Of a stretch of DNA of 64,000 bases, positions 1-8,040 are shown in pieces. This DNA is from Oceanidesulfovibrio marinus (lineage in GTDB: Bacteria > Desulfobacterota > Desulfovibrionia > Desulfovibrionales > Desulfovibrionaceae): contig NZ_CP039543.1 of the NCBI RefSeq assembly GCF_013085545.1, positions 1,674,001 to 1,738,000 of the forward strand, read 5' to 3'. A program made the translations under genes and the position numbers. Below the pieces are notes generated by a model. It was not told where the DNA came from. It was given only the letters and a program-made list of their open reading frames with translations, and did no database searches. Within the stretch, counting starts at the first letter, position 1. Each line of letters opens with the position of its first letter.

Positions 1-286
1 TCTGGGCATGCACGCGGCCGTGGCGCGGAATGTGCCGGGCTGCGAGGCCACGCCCTGGCACGGTCAGGAGTGCGTCAGCGCGGAGGACGCCCTGCGCGCC
101 TACACCGTGGGCCCTGCCGCGTCCTGCGGGCTGGAGAACGAGGCGGGCTCCATTGCGCCAGGCAAGCTGGCCGACTTCGCCGTGCTCTCGAAGAACCCGC
201 TGGAGATCCCCACGGCCGAGCTGACCGGCATCGATGTGCTGCAAACGGTCGTGGCCGGCGAGTTCGTGTTCTCAAAATCCAAGTAG
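1..286 (+). CDS. Amidohydrolase family protein, C-terminal end (cut by window edge)
   Basis: Only the last ~95 codons are present; the reading frame is open at the left edge. The visible part contains the typical end of a YtcJ-like (amidohydrolase 3) metal-dependent hydrolase: a segment ending ALRAYTVGPAASCGLE, then the GSIAPGKLADFAVL signature that closes the small beta-sandwich domain of this superfamily, and a last strand V-V-A-G-E-F-V-F. The substrate cannot be told from this piece. It lies outside the proposed island that starts about 100 bp downstream, so it marks the host side of the junction. Confidence 0.8.
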   Translation, partial: LGMHAAVARNVPGCEATPWHGQECVSAEDALRAYTVGPAASCGLENEAGSIAPGKLADFAVLSKNPLEIPTAELTGIDVLQTVVAGEFVFSKSK

Positions 287-355
287 CGTAGAGCGACGCC
301 GACAAAGGCGTTGTGTCCAACGTAGCACAGAGCCCGACAAGCGAGATAAGGAAAA

Positions 356-384
356 AGGGTGCTGTCCGATTGGGGCGGCACCCT
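356..384. terminator. Bidirectional hairpin, probably the displaced terminator of the tRNA-Thr gene
   Basis: A 7-bp stem (AGGGTGC paired with GCACCCT) has T-rich tracts on both sides: CTCTTTTTC on the plus strand and TTTTTC on the minus strand. It can end the amidohydrolase transcript. It also lies directly behind the tRNA 3' fragment at 394-438 when read on the minus strand, which is where the tRNA's own terminator would be before an insertion. Confidence 0.65.
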
Positions 385-393
385 CTCTTTTTC

Positions 394-438
394 TGAAGCC
401 GACGAAGAGACTTGAACTCCTGGCCTGCTTATTAGCAA
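394..438 (-). other. tRNA-Thr 3'-end fragment, candidate attachment-site remnant
   Basis: On the minus strand this reads as the 3' half of a tRNA, from the anticodon loop to the acceptor end. By hand alignment it matches 38 of 45 positions of the intact tRNA-Thr at 14238-14313. The 7-base acceptor strand CGTCGGC is intact, the T-arm can still pair, and the terminal CCA has become TCA. No anticodon-stem or D-arm partner follows, so it cannot be a working tRNA. It has the same orientation as the intact gene 13.8 kb away, the arrangement left when an element integrates at a tRNA 3' end. The differences suggest an old event or a related but different donor tRNA. Confidence 0.65.
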
Positions 439-487
439 TCTATTCTTTTCACGCTGTTATTTCAGACTATGTCGTATCTATCTTCTA

Positions 488-1402
488 TTACATTTTGGCC
501 GGTGTTGTTGCCGTTTGAGCTGTTGTTCTCAACAACTGCAGAAACATTCGAATAAGCTCGTTCTCATTTTCATTTTTCCGCTGTATCATAAAGTAATTCA
601 CATCATTTGGTTTTATATCCGTCTTAAGTTCTTTCATGAGACCTTGATCAAGGTATCGTCGGACGCAACAACGAGGAAGGATGGTTATCCCGGCATCTGC
701 AAGAACAAGATTCTTGATGGATTCCATATCCGGAAGGATGGTCGGTGTGCGCATACCAGAGTACCATGATTGTTTTTTGAGCCACCTCATGGCAACGTCA
801 TGCACTTTGGTTCCCTTTTCTCGGATAATAAAAGGCTGATTCGCACAATCCCCATGCTCTAACTCGTAGCTGTATGTTGCATAACGCGGTGAGCTGATGG
901 CAAGAACGCATGGCTCAACAAGAAGCGTTGTAAACTTGAGCCGGGAGAACCCTGGGGAACGTGGAGCAAAACCGAGATCTACAAAAGAATTCTGAACCCA
1001 TGTCGCTGTGGTATAGGCATTTCCAAAATGGAGCCGAATATCTACATGGGGGTATGTTTCTAAAAGCGTTTTAAATATGGGGGTCAAAAAATATGTACCC
1101 ATGACGGAAGATGCAGCAATATTCAACGTGCCGCACATTCCGCTTTCCTGGCTCATTGTCGTGCCTTTGATATCATCAATAATCCTAAATATTTCATGAG
1201 CCTTTTGGAGAAGCTGCTTCCCCTCCACTGTCAGGCGAATTTCCGAGCTGGAGCGGACAAACAACTGATACCCTAACTCCTGTTCGAGTGACTGGATATG
1301 GTGTGTCACGGTGGGCTGCGTTATAAAAAGATCCTGTGCAGCTCGCGTGAAGCTCCGTGTCGAAGCAACCTTGATATATGTTTGTAGGTGAGAAAGGTTC
1401 AT
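488..1402 (-). CDS. LysR-family transcriptional regulator
   Basis: A full-length LysR regulator of about 304 residues. The N-terminal winged helix-turn-helix has the family pattern (LQTYIKVASTRSFTRAAQDL, then QPTVTHHIQSLEQELG), and the rest is an effector-binding domain of periplasmic-binding-protein type. I chose the start at MNLSHLQ because LysR proteins normally begin a few residues before that helix; an ATG seven codons upstream is also in frame. The gene is divergent from the malic enzyme and LarA-type genes, so it is likely their regulator, as usual for LysR proteins. By eye the gene is AT-richer than the host genes around the island, which fits acquisition. The effector is unknown; malate or a related hydroxy acid is a guess from context. 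Confidence 0.85.
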   Translation of the reverse strand: MNLSHLQTYIKVASTRSFTRAAQDLFITQPTVTHHIQSLEQELGYQLFVRSSSEIRLTVEGKQLLQKAHEIFRIIDDIKGTTMSQESGMCGTLNIAASSVMGTYFLTPIFKTLLETYPHVDIRLHFGNAYTTATWVQNSFVDLGFAPRSPGFSRLKFTTLLVEPCVLAISSPRYATYSYELEHGDCANQPFIIREKGTKVHDVAMRWLKKQSWYSGMRTPTILPDMESIKNLVLADAGITILPRCCVRRYLDQGLMKELKTDIKPNDVNYFMIQRKNENENELIRMFLQLLRTTAQTATTPAKM

Positions 1403-2203
1403 GGCCAGCTCCATCACTATCAATTTATATATTCAGTAAAATTTGTGCGTCCGTTGCCGAAGTTTCAATGACTGACCAGTTCCACAAACCTCTGGACAGA
1501 AAACGCCACGAGAGCCAGCAGCTCGCATTTTCCCCTCTTATACTCTTGGCAAAACAATAGGTCTGTCGCTGCTGTCCCTACCTCAACACAATACACACGT
1601 GCCCCTGACGTGATGCGGCCTTCCGCGTCGACAATCACCATAGAAAGCATCCAATGCAGAAGCATGCTTGAAAGCTCCTGCAATATTTGGCGCTGATTTC
1701 TTCTGATCGGGCATCGACTCGCGCGCGTCGGCTCCCCGGATATCGGGCATTTTTCCAGCCAGTTAACTCCGCCTGTCCGTGATGCCCAACCTGCGGCAGG
1801 AGCCGGTACGGGCACTTCGTTCACGCAAGTTTCGCCTTTTGCAGCCCACGCCCTGCTGCCACGAGTATCTCTGCTGCGCTTAAAATTCCATACACCTGCC
1901 CTCAATAATTTTGGGTCAGAATCAATAGTCGGCATCTTGCTTATGGCTGTTTTCTGCTGGCGCCGGGGCAACCCCGGGGCGTGCCGCACACGGCATGCAT
2001 ATTTGGCCGGCACATGCAATATTTGAATATTATAGACAAAATATGAGGAAACGACATAGCCGCCTCGCATCATACGCCATGATCGACCATCCTCAGGCCC
2101 ATAGCAAAAATTTATTTGAGGAATGCAAATTTTAAATTTGCTCAAAAAAACATCCATACATTAGGTAATAGCAAACAAATCTTACATCACTGCGAGGAAA
2201 GAA
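1403..2203. other. 800-bp divergent intergenic region with no convincing gene
   Basis: The space between the LysR gene and the malic enzyme holds a 230-codon open frame on the minus strand (1465-2157). Its composition is unlike a real protein, it has no recognisable domain, and it would run into the LysR promoter, so I do not call it. The region is AT-rich towards 2000-2200 and contains the palindrome at 2125-2141. It probably carries both divergent promoters and may hold gene debris from assembly of the island. Confidence 0.5.
2125..2141. promoter_or_regulatory. Perfect 17-bp palindrome upstream of the malic enzyme gene, candidate operator
   Basis: GCAAATTT and AAATTTGC flank a single central base, and outside them TTGAG and CTCAA extend the symmetry imperfectly. 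It lies about 65 bp before the malic enzyme start, in the region shared with the divergent LysR gene. A LysR regulator binding here would fit, but no binding data can be inferred from the sequence. Confidence 0.4.
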
Positions 2204-3364
2204 ATGAACGAAGAAGAAATATATCGTAAAGCTGTTGATCTGGTAGCCAATGCACGTGGCAAACTGGAGGTCACAAACAAGGTCGGTGCAAATAATCTTG
2301 AAGAACTGAGCATCGCCTATACACCAGGCGTCGCCGAACCCACCCGTGCTGTACACGCAGATAAAAGCCTTCAATACCAATATACGGCAAAGGCCAGTAT
2401 GCTTGCCATTGTCACTGATGGAACTGCCGTTCTTGGTCTTGGTAATGTCGGACCCGAAGCAGCAATGGTTGTTATGGAAGGGAAAGGAGTTATGCTGAAG
2501 CATTTTGCTAATGCAGATCCTGTACCACTGTGCCTTTCAACTACTGATGTTGATGAAATAGTAAAAACTGTCAAGAATGTAGAGCCTTCTTTTGGATTCT
2601 TTTTCCTTGAGGACATTGCCGCTCCCCGTTGTTTTGAAATTGAGGAACGTTTGAATCGTGAGCTGAACGTTCCTGTATTCCATGACGACCAGCATGGGAC
2701 AGCCATGGCCATTTGTGCCGGTCTGAAGAATGTCGCGCGGTTGAGTGGGTGCGACCTGTCCAGCAAGCGGGTTGTCATAAGTGGTGCGGGCGCCTCGGCC
2801 ATTGCCACAGCCAACCTTCTGTTCGAGCTTGGAATCGACAAGATAACCATGTTCGACAGCAAGGGCGCGCTTTCCAAGAATAGAAATGACTTAAACAAGT
2901 ACAAGCAATCTGTTGTTGATCGAAGCAGCGTAGCTCTTGAAGGAAATCTGGCCGATGCATTTAAAGGTGCCGATATTTTTATCGGCCTTTCTCGCGCGGG
3001 CCTGGTCTCCAAGGAAATGGTGGCTTCAATGAATCCTGATGCCACAATATTTGCTCTCGCCAATCCTGATCCGGAAATCTTCCCCCCCGACGCCATAGAG
3101 GCAGGTGCCCGTTATATTGGTACCGGGCGATTCGATTTTCCGAACACCGTCAACAACTTGCTTGCATTTCCAGGAATAGTCAAAGGTGCAATGCGATCAA
3201 GAGCAGCACATATTACGCTCGCCATGAAGCTGGCTGCAATTGACGCAATTGCAAACTACGTCACCGATGATAAACTTTCGGAAACGTATCTCTTGCCTAA
3301 TCCATTGGACATGAACCTTTCCGACAGTGTCGCTACAGCCATCGCCGCAGTGGCTGATAGTTGA
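2204..3364 (+). CDS. Malic enzyme (oxaloacetate-decarboxylating malate dehydrogenase)
   Basis: A 386-residue short bacterial malic enzyme that converts L-malate to pyruvate and CO2 with reduction of NAD(P)+. Visible motifs are the catalytic tyrosine in AYTPGVAEP (Tyr39), the TDGTAVLGLGNVGP block, the catalytic lysine near 94 (EGKGV), the metal-binding LEDIAAPRCFEIE (Glu136, Asp137) and VFHDDQHGTA (Asp161, Asp162), and the GAGASA nucleotide-binding loop near 194. It has only the malic enzyme part, without the phosphotransacetylase-like tail of MaeB. GAGGAAAG stands just before the ATG. The LarA-type racemase follows after 107 bp, so the pair could turn either malate enantiomer into pyruvate. 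Cofactor preference cannot be settled by eye. Confidence 0.93.
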   Translation: MNEEEIYRKAVDLVANARGKLEVTNKVGANNLEELSIAYTPGVAEPTRAVHADKSLQYQYTAKASMLAIVTDGTAVLGLGNVGPEAAMVVMEGKGVMLKHFANADPVPLCLSTTDVDEIVKTVKNVEPSFGFFFLEDIAAPRCFEIEERLNRELNVPVFHDDQHGTAMAICAGLKNVARLSGCDLSSKRVVISGAGASAIATANLLFELGIDKITMFDSKGALSKNRNDLNKYKQSVVDRSSVALEGNLADAFKGADIFIGLSRAGLVSKEMVASMNPDATIFALANPDPEIFPPDAIEAGARYIGTGRFDFPNTVNNLLAFPGIVKGAMRSRAAHITLAMKLAAIDAIANYVTDDKLSETYLLPNPLDMNLSDSVATAIAAVADS

Positions 3365-3471
3365 GAGATGAAATAATCATCATTCTGTTTTGCTACGCAT
3401 TTTCTCACTGTCTCGGAGTCACGCTCCCCACTGGGAAAATATTCAGCATATAAAGGATAAGGAGAGGAAAA

Positions 3472-4740
3472 ATGGCCGCCATAGCGCTCCCTTACGGGAG
3501 CACAACCATTCCATTGCGCATCCGGGAAGGTTCCAACACCAAGGTATACAAGCCGAACAGGCCAAGCATCCTCCAGAATCCGCTAGAGAAGACCCGCGAG
3601 GTGTTGCGCCATCCCAATGGCACAAAGCCATTATCGATGCTGCTCAACGAGAAGAAGAAAGATAAGATCCTTGTGGTCGTCAATGACGAAACAAGGCCGA
3701 TGCCCTATGACATCTTCTTCCCGCCCTTGCTGGAAGTCTTTTCACAATGCGGCATACCTGACTCCAACATTACCTTCCTCATCGCTACGGGGCTGCACAA
3801 GCCCCACGATGAGGCCCTGAATATCAAAACATTCGGGGCGGAGATGGTGGAACGATTTCAATTTATCTCGCACGACGCCGATGACCGTGAGATGCTTGTC
3901 AATCTTGGGCCGCTTCCTGGTGGAATACCTCTTGAAATCAATCGACTGGCAGTGGAAGCAGATTTCGTGATCACTTTGGGAATCGTAGCGCCACACTACT
4001 TTGCCGGCTTCTCCGGCGGAAGAAAATCGATCCTCCCTGGTGTTGCAGGACATGAGACCATAGAAAGGAATCATGCAAAGTTGTTCGATGTCGTAGATGA
4101 CTTGCCAGAAATCCATCAAAATCCTATCAGCCAGGAGATGATTTGGGGCGCTCGGAAAGTTGGTGTTGATTTCATCCTCAATGCAGTGGTGACTGATGAC
4201 CAGGAAGTCGTCCACATTGTTGGAGGCGATATGGAATCGGCATGGTACGAGGCGACGGAAGTTTCAAAAAGTATGTATGAAGTTCCATTCAGTGAGTTTG
4301 CAGACTTGTGCATCATCTCAGCATCTGGATATCCACGCGATGTAAACATGTATCAGTCACAAAAGACTCTTGATCACGGAGATAGGGTGACGCGTAATGG
4401 CGGGGACATCATCATGCTCACCGAATCCCCGAAGGGGTTTGGGGAACCGGTTTTTGAAGAATGGCTGTCTAAAGGAATGTCCCCACAGGATATTGTGGAT
4501 GCGATTCGTAAGAATTTTGTAATGGGTGGACACAAGGCATATTGGTTTTCACGAGTTACGTTGCGTAAAAAGCTTACGATCATCTCTTCGCTGAGCGAAG
4601 AAGATACACACAAGCTCTTTGCCAGCAAAGCTGACAATGTCCAGGCGCTCTATGACGCCTTCCTGGATGAGAATCCTCAAGCAAATGTCGCCATACTGCC
4701 GCAAGGAAGCATTACCCTCCCAGTTTATTCTGAGTCTTAG
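3472..4740 (+). CDS. larA: LarA-family nickel-pincer racemase (lactate or malate racemase type)
   Basis: A 422-residue member of the LarA (DUF2088) family, which epimerises 2-hydroxy acids with a nickel-pincer nucleotide cofactor. The key residues of Lactiplantibacillus LarA are all present, offset by one: His109 (TGLHKPH), His175 (APHYFAGF), Lys185 (SGGRK, the cofactor attachment lysine) and His201. The start is set by a GGAGAGG box 6-10 bases before the ATG. It follows the malic enzyme gene and is probably co-transcribed. Some LarA homologues are known malate racemases, so the neighbour suggests malate rather than lactate; this is inference. The cofactor-making larB, larC and larE genes are not in this window. 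The next thing downstream is an IS481 copy, which may have cut off further operon members. Confidence 0.88.
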   Translation: MAAIALPYGSTTIPLRIREGSNTKVYKPNRPSILQNPLEKTREVLRHPNGTKPLSMLLNEKKKDKILVVVNDETRPMPYDIFFPPLLEVFSQCGIPDSNITFLIATGLHKPHDEALNIKTFGAEMVERFQFISHDADDREMLVNLGPLPGGIPLEINRLAVEADFVITLGIVAPHYFAGFSGGRKSILPGVAGHETIERNHAKLFDVVDDLPEIHQNPISQEMIWGARKVGVDFILNAVVTDDQEVVHIVGGDMESAWYEATEVSKSMYEVPFSEFADLCIISASGYPRDVNMYQSQKTLDHGDRVTRNGGDIIMLTESPKGFGEPVFEEWLSKGMSPQDIVDAIRKNFVMGGHKAYWFSRVTLRKKLTIISSLSEEDTHKLFASKADNVQALYDAFLDENPQANVAILPQGSITLPVYSES

Positions 4741-4833
4741 GCATCAGATTCAATGCTTGCGCATATGGTAAGCTGCCTTAGTGACGCCATGTCGCATGGA
4801 AAAGGTCTTTCTGAGTGAACTGAGATGGATATA

Positions 4834-6006
4834 ACCTGACACCTGGGCCACCAAAAGGTTGTGGTCATGCCGTCCCTGGCTGGGTATCGATGGAGTTGCG
4901 AAGCTTCACGAACCCTTTCGAGGAGAACGCCATGACCACGAAACGCAAAGTAGCACGAAGGAAGATGAGTCTGCTAGAGCTGGCCACTGAATTGGGCAAC
5001 GTCAGCAAAGCGTGCAAAATCATGGGCTATTCCAGGCAGCAGTTCTACGAGATCCGGCGCAACTACCAGACCTTCGGCGCCGAAGGTCTATTGGACCGCC
5101 TGCCCGGGCCGCGAGGCCCGCACCCCAACCGCGTCGACGAGGCTGTCGAGCAGGCCATCCTCGACTACTGCTTGGCTCACCCCACGCACGGGCCGCTCCG
5201 CGTCGCCCAACAGCTTGTCCTGCAAGGCGTCCAGGTCAGCTCCGGCGGTGTCCGCGGCGTCTGGAGCCGGCACGGCTTGCTCACACGCCACGAGCGGTTG
5301 CTGCGGCTGGAGAAGAGCGTGCGAGAGCAGCGTTTGGAGCTCTCGGACGAACAAATCCGCGTCCTGGAGCGCTTCAGTCCCGAGTTTCGCGACCGGCACA
5401 TCGAGACGCGTCACACCGGCGACCTCGTGGCCGTGGACACCTTCTTCGTGGGCACGCTCAAGGGCGTTGGACGCGTGTATTTGCAGTCGGTTATCGACTG
5501 CCACAGCCGCTATGCCTGGGGCCGACTCTACACCACCAAGTTGCCGGTTACCGCGGTTCACGTGCTCAATGAGGACGTGCTGCCGTTCTTCGAGGAGCAC
5601 ATCGCGCGCATTTCGACGATTCTCTCGGACAACGGTCGCGAGTTCTGCGGTCGCCCGGACAAGCATCCGTACGAATTGTTCTTGCAATTAGAAGGGATTG
5701 AGCACCGGACAACGCAGGTTCGCCGGCCGCAGAGCAACGGCTTTGTGGAGCGGTTGCATCGGACATTGCTCGACGAGCATTTCCGCATCAAGGGCCGCGA
5801 GAAGTGGTACGAATCGGTGGAGGAAATGCAAGAGGATCTGGACAGTTACCTGAACCACTACAACCGGGAACGCACCCATCAGGGCCGCGGCATGGACGGC
5901 CGAGTGCCCTACCAAGCGTTCCTGGACGGCATCGTAATCGACGAAGCAGAGGTAGAAAAAGAAGAAGCAGCGTAGCCATCACCCCGCCAGGGGCGGAGTG
6001 TCAGGT
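4834..6006 (+). mobile_element. IS481-family insertion sequence, apparently complete
   Basis: About 1.17 kb, one transposase gene, bounded by short terminal inverted repeats: ACCTGACAC at the left end and GTGTCAGGT at the right, with weaker matching inwards. I could not see a clear target-site duplication in the flanks (gatata on the left, gaatac on the right), so the ends may have rearranged or the limits may be off by a few bases. It sits between the larA-type gene and a region of remnants that ends in a strong plus-strand terminator. Confidence 0.8.
4932..5975 (+). CDS. IS481-family DDE transposase
   Basis: A 347-residue integrase-core transposase. The N-terminus has a helix-turn-helix (LGNVSKACKIMGYSRQQFYE) and the core carries the DDE triad: Asp in VAVDTFFVG, Asp in LSDNGREF and Glu in NGFVERLHR, followed by the end pattern LNHYNRERTHQG. 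I start at MTTKRKV because GAGGAGAACGCC directly precedes it; an in-frame ATG 42 bases upstream is less likely. The frame is intact, so the element could be active. Base composition is close to that of the host. Confidence 0.93.
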   Translation: MTTKRKVARRKMSLLELATELGNVSKACKIMGYSRQQFYEIRRNYQTFGAEGLLDRLPGPRGPHPNRVDEAVEQAILDYCLAHPTHGPLRVAQQLVLQGVQVSSGGVRGVWSRHGLLTRHERLLRLEKSVREQRLELSDEQIRVLERFSPEFRDRHIETRHTGDLVAVDTFFVGTLKGVGRVYLQSVIDCHSRYAWGRLYTTKLPVTAVHVLNEDVLPFFEEHIARISTILSDNGREFCGRPDKHPYELFLQLEGIEHRTTQVRRPQSNGFVERLHRTLLDEHFRIKGREKWYESVEEMQEDLDSYLNHYNRERTHQGRGMDGRVPYQAFLDGIVIDEAEVEKEEAA

Positions 6007-6083
6007 GAATACTATCTCTGTACATTCTGAGTCGTATCCTTTGTGCCTCAGTTGTCACGATTCTTAAGAACATAGCCATATAA

Positions 6084-6254
6084 ATGCATTACTGGTCTAC
6101 ATGCCTGCATTTTTCGAATCTGGTTGAAGCGAGGGAACTCAGCATCGCGACATATGGAAACGACGTTTTCTTCGTAGTGAAGACTTCTCTTGATGCAGCT
6201 TCATTATCCGCAGGAAAAGGACTGCCTCAATTTCGAGCTAGTTCCTTTATTTAA
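6084..6254 (+). pseudogene. Short open frame, possible remnant of a deleted gene
   Basis: Fifty-six codons from ATG to TAA. The central part (LVEARELSIATYGNDVFFV) is more protein-like than the surroundings, but there is no good ribosome binding site and I recognise no family. It could be the tail of a gene lost when the IS481 copy arrived, or chance. Confidence 0.2.
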
Positions 6255-6291
6255 GCCAGTATACTCAATTCCCGCGACTCCAGAAATGGGG

Positions 6292-6312
6292 CAAGGGAGC
6301 AATGCTCCCTTG
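6292..6312. repeat. GC-rich palindrome of the dispersed intergenic family
   Basis: CAAGGGAGC and GCTCCCTTG flank a short AAT centre; a second, smaller palindrome (GGGGCAGCACCCC) follows at 6324-6338. It closely matches the units at 31271-31291 and 58261-58280, which are in host DNA. Confidence 0.7.
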
Positions 6313-6357
6313 CGGTGAGTATCAGGGGCAGCACCCCCTCAGAACTCCGCTCATAGT

Positions 6358-6402
6358 AACCGCCGGCGCAGTGGTATCCTCCGCTGCGCCGGCGGTTTTT
6401 AT
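6358..6402 (+). terminator. Strong rho-independent terminator
   Basis: A perfect 13-bp stem (6359-6371 with 6384-6396), flanked by AA and TT, runs into TTTTTATT. It would end plus-strand transcription that reads through from the malic enzyme/larA unit, or transcription of a gene now lost. Confidence 0.85.
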
Positions 6403-6840
6403 TACAGCAATTTGTCACCAAAGGGACTGCGGAAGGCTGCGCATACAGGCGGGGCAACTTGCCGTCGCTTTGGTCATCATGTCCCAAAATCAGCGGCTCA
6501 TTCATGGGATTTGTTTAGAGAGTCCTGATAGCCTTCTTACAACACACGCTTCAGGCTTCTTCTTCATCCTCCTGGTCCATCCCTGCATCCTTCTCGTACG
6601 TCCTGACAAAGCCTGGCGTTCGTATTGGAAGCTGCCGGCAGGACTTCAGCAGCAACTCGTCCGTTGGTATCGTGACATCGCTCTACCCTTTTGGAGGTAG
6701 CAGTTCCTATCGCTGAGATTAAACGCTCCTCCTTCGTGCAGGAGTGCTGCGTGTAGAAAAAGATACGAAGTCATGGTCTGCTGACCATACCATGCACGTG
6801 TGCGCCGCTTGAACGAGGGCTCAATTTGTCGAGCCCAAAC

Positions 6841-7881
6841 TCAGGTCGATTCCCTCTCAATGATCTCATAACCCACATTATAGATTGGGGATTCAAGCGT
6901 CTCCCCGGAAAGGACCTCGACGAGCATGGATGCTGCCTTTGTTCCCATTTCGTAGCGGGGCACATGCACAGTGGTCAGTCTCGGATGTACGCTTTCCGCA
7001 ATGGACAAATCATTGAAACCGGCAATGGCCAGCTCCCCAGGGACAGCGATTCCACGGCGTTGGCATTCCATGAGCAGACCGACGGCGAGAACGTCGTTGG
7101 CGCAGAAGACCGCCCTGATTTTCGCCCTGTTTTCGAGATAGATGTCGGCGAATTGCGCGGCGAGTTGAAACGTTGATGGCTGGTCATAGAACTGGACAAA
7201 GCCGTCGCCCCGCAGCCCGTTGTCTCGGAGCGCTTTTTGGTATCCCTCCATGCGTTTGAGTGCACGGAGGTCCCTGTCGGGCATCGTTCCAAGAAAAGCA
7301 ATGTCTTCATATCCCCTCTCTATGAGGACAGACGTCATATCATAGCCGGCCCCGGCGTGGGAAAGACCGACGTTGATGCCCAGCGGCTTTTCCACAAGCT
7401 CCATCAGCTCGATAACTGGAATCTCGATGGAGGAGAGCAAATCACGCGTGGCCTGGGAATGCGTTCCGCCGGTTATCATGATGGCCGGGGGTGACCATCC
7501 CAGAAAGGTTCGGGTGAGATGCTCCTCTTTGGAGATCGAATAGAGCGTGTTGCCGATCAGCGTCTCCAGCCCGTGCTCGAAAAAATGCTCCTGCGCACCC
7601 ATGATAATGTCGGAGAAGACGGCGTTTCGCAAAGCCGGCACGAGTATGGGCACGACCGGAGCATGCACGGAGGCGAGGCCTCCCGCCATCCGGTTTGGCA
7701 CATAGCCCAACTCACGGACAGCAGCCATGACGGCGTCACGCGCTGCCGGTGATGCATAATCAGACCCTGAAAGAACTCGTGAAACCGTTATGGGGGCGAC
7801 GCCGGATAATTTGGCCACGTCCTTCATGGTAACGCGGCCACTACCTCGACGCTTCCTTTTCTTCTGGGGCGTTTCTGTCAT
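6841..7881 (-). CDS. LacI-family transcriptional repressor (GntR-like)
   Basis: A 346-residue LacI repressor. A basic N-terminal arm precedes the helix-turn-helix (VTMKDVAKLSGVAPITVSRVL) and the hinge YVPNRMAGGLAS; the rest is a sugar-binding periplasmic-type domain ending with the family pattern AIAGFNDLSIAESVHPRLTTV. It is divergent from the aldolase-dehydratase-TctCBA operon and is most likely its repressor; the perfect palindrome GGTAGCGCTACC in that promoter is a typical LacI/GntR-type operator. By overall look and context it resembles gluconate repressors, so the inducer is probably an aldonic acid or its dehydrated product. Confidence 0.92.
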   Translation of the reverse strand: MTETPQKKRKRRGSGRVTMKDVAKLSGVAPITVSRVLSGSDYASPAARDAVMAAVRELGYVPNRMAGGLASVHAPVVPILVPALRNAVFSDIIMGAQEHFFEHGLETLIGNTLYSISKEEHLTRTFLGWSPPAIMITGGTHSQATRDLLSSIEIPVIELMELVEKPLGINVGLSHAGAGYDMTSVLIERGYEDIAFLGTMPDRDLRALKRMEGYQKALRDNGLRGDGFVQFYDQPSTFQLAAQFADIYLENRAKIRAVFCANDVLAVGLLMECQRRGIAVPGELAIAGFNDLSIAESVHPRLTTVHVPRYEMGTKAASMLVEVLSGETLESPIYNVGYEIIEREST

Positions 7882-7952
7882 TTAACCTCCTGAAGTTTTT
7901 TTATGCCCGGCTCATCTGGATAAGGCAACTGTTAATAAAACCGGGATGTTTT

Positions 7953-7968
7953 GTGGCCAGCGCTACAT
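7953..7968. promoter_or_regulatory. Secondary LacI-type half operator near the repressor gene
   Basis: The sequence contains AGCGCTAC, one good half and centre of the operator at 8004-8019, about 50 bp away on the side of the lacI-type gene. It could serve autoregulation or looping between two dimers. Confidence 0.4.
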
Positions 7969-7978
7969 GTGAATTTGG

Positions 7979-8019
7979 TTGACAGTGTGTTTCATTTATG
8001 CAAATGGTAGCGCTACCAT
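7979..8019 (+). promoter_or_regulatory. Promoter and perfect LacI-family operator of the sugar-acid operon
   Basis: TTGACA at 7979-7984 is a consensus -35 box. The 16-bp perfect palindrome ATGGTAGCGCTACCAT at 8004-8019 covers the expected -10 and start region, so a bound LacI protein would block initiation. The centre G-C-G-C step is typical of LacI/GalR operators. An AGGAGAG ribosome binding site and the first gene of the operon follow within 25 bp. Confidence 0.8.
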
Positions 8020-8040
8020 AACCAATCAGGAGAGATTGAA

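Larger units (their letters stand above)
6007..6840. other. 834-bp region with remnants, one palindromic repeat and a terminator
   Basis: This stretch between the IS481 element and the convergent LacI gene has no well-supported gene. It holds a 56-codon open frame (6084-6254), a palindrome of the family seen elsewhere in the window (6292-6312), and a strong plus-strand terminator (6358-6402) with no intact gene directly before it. The longer open frames here (for example 6302-6700) run through the terminator and look unlike protein. The likely history is loss of one or more genes of the malic enzyme/larA transcription unit. Confidence 0.5.

Noticed and set aside
1465-2157. A 230-codon minus-strand open frame between the LysR gene and the malic enzyme
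   Set aside because: Its composition is unlike a protein, it has no domain or ribosome site, and it covers the divergent promoter region.
4801-6025. Target-site duplication around the IS481 element
   Set aside because: The flanks (gatata and gaatac) do not match well enough to call one.
6302-6700. A 132-codon plus-strand frame
   Set aside because: It runs straight through a perfect terminator hairpin and a palindromic repeat and shows no protein-like pattern.
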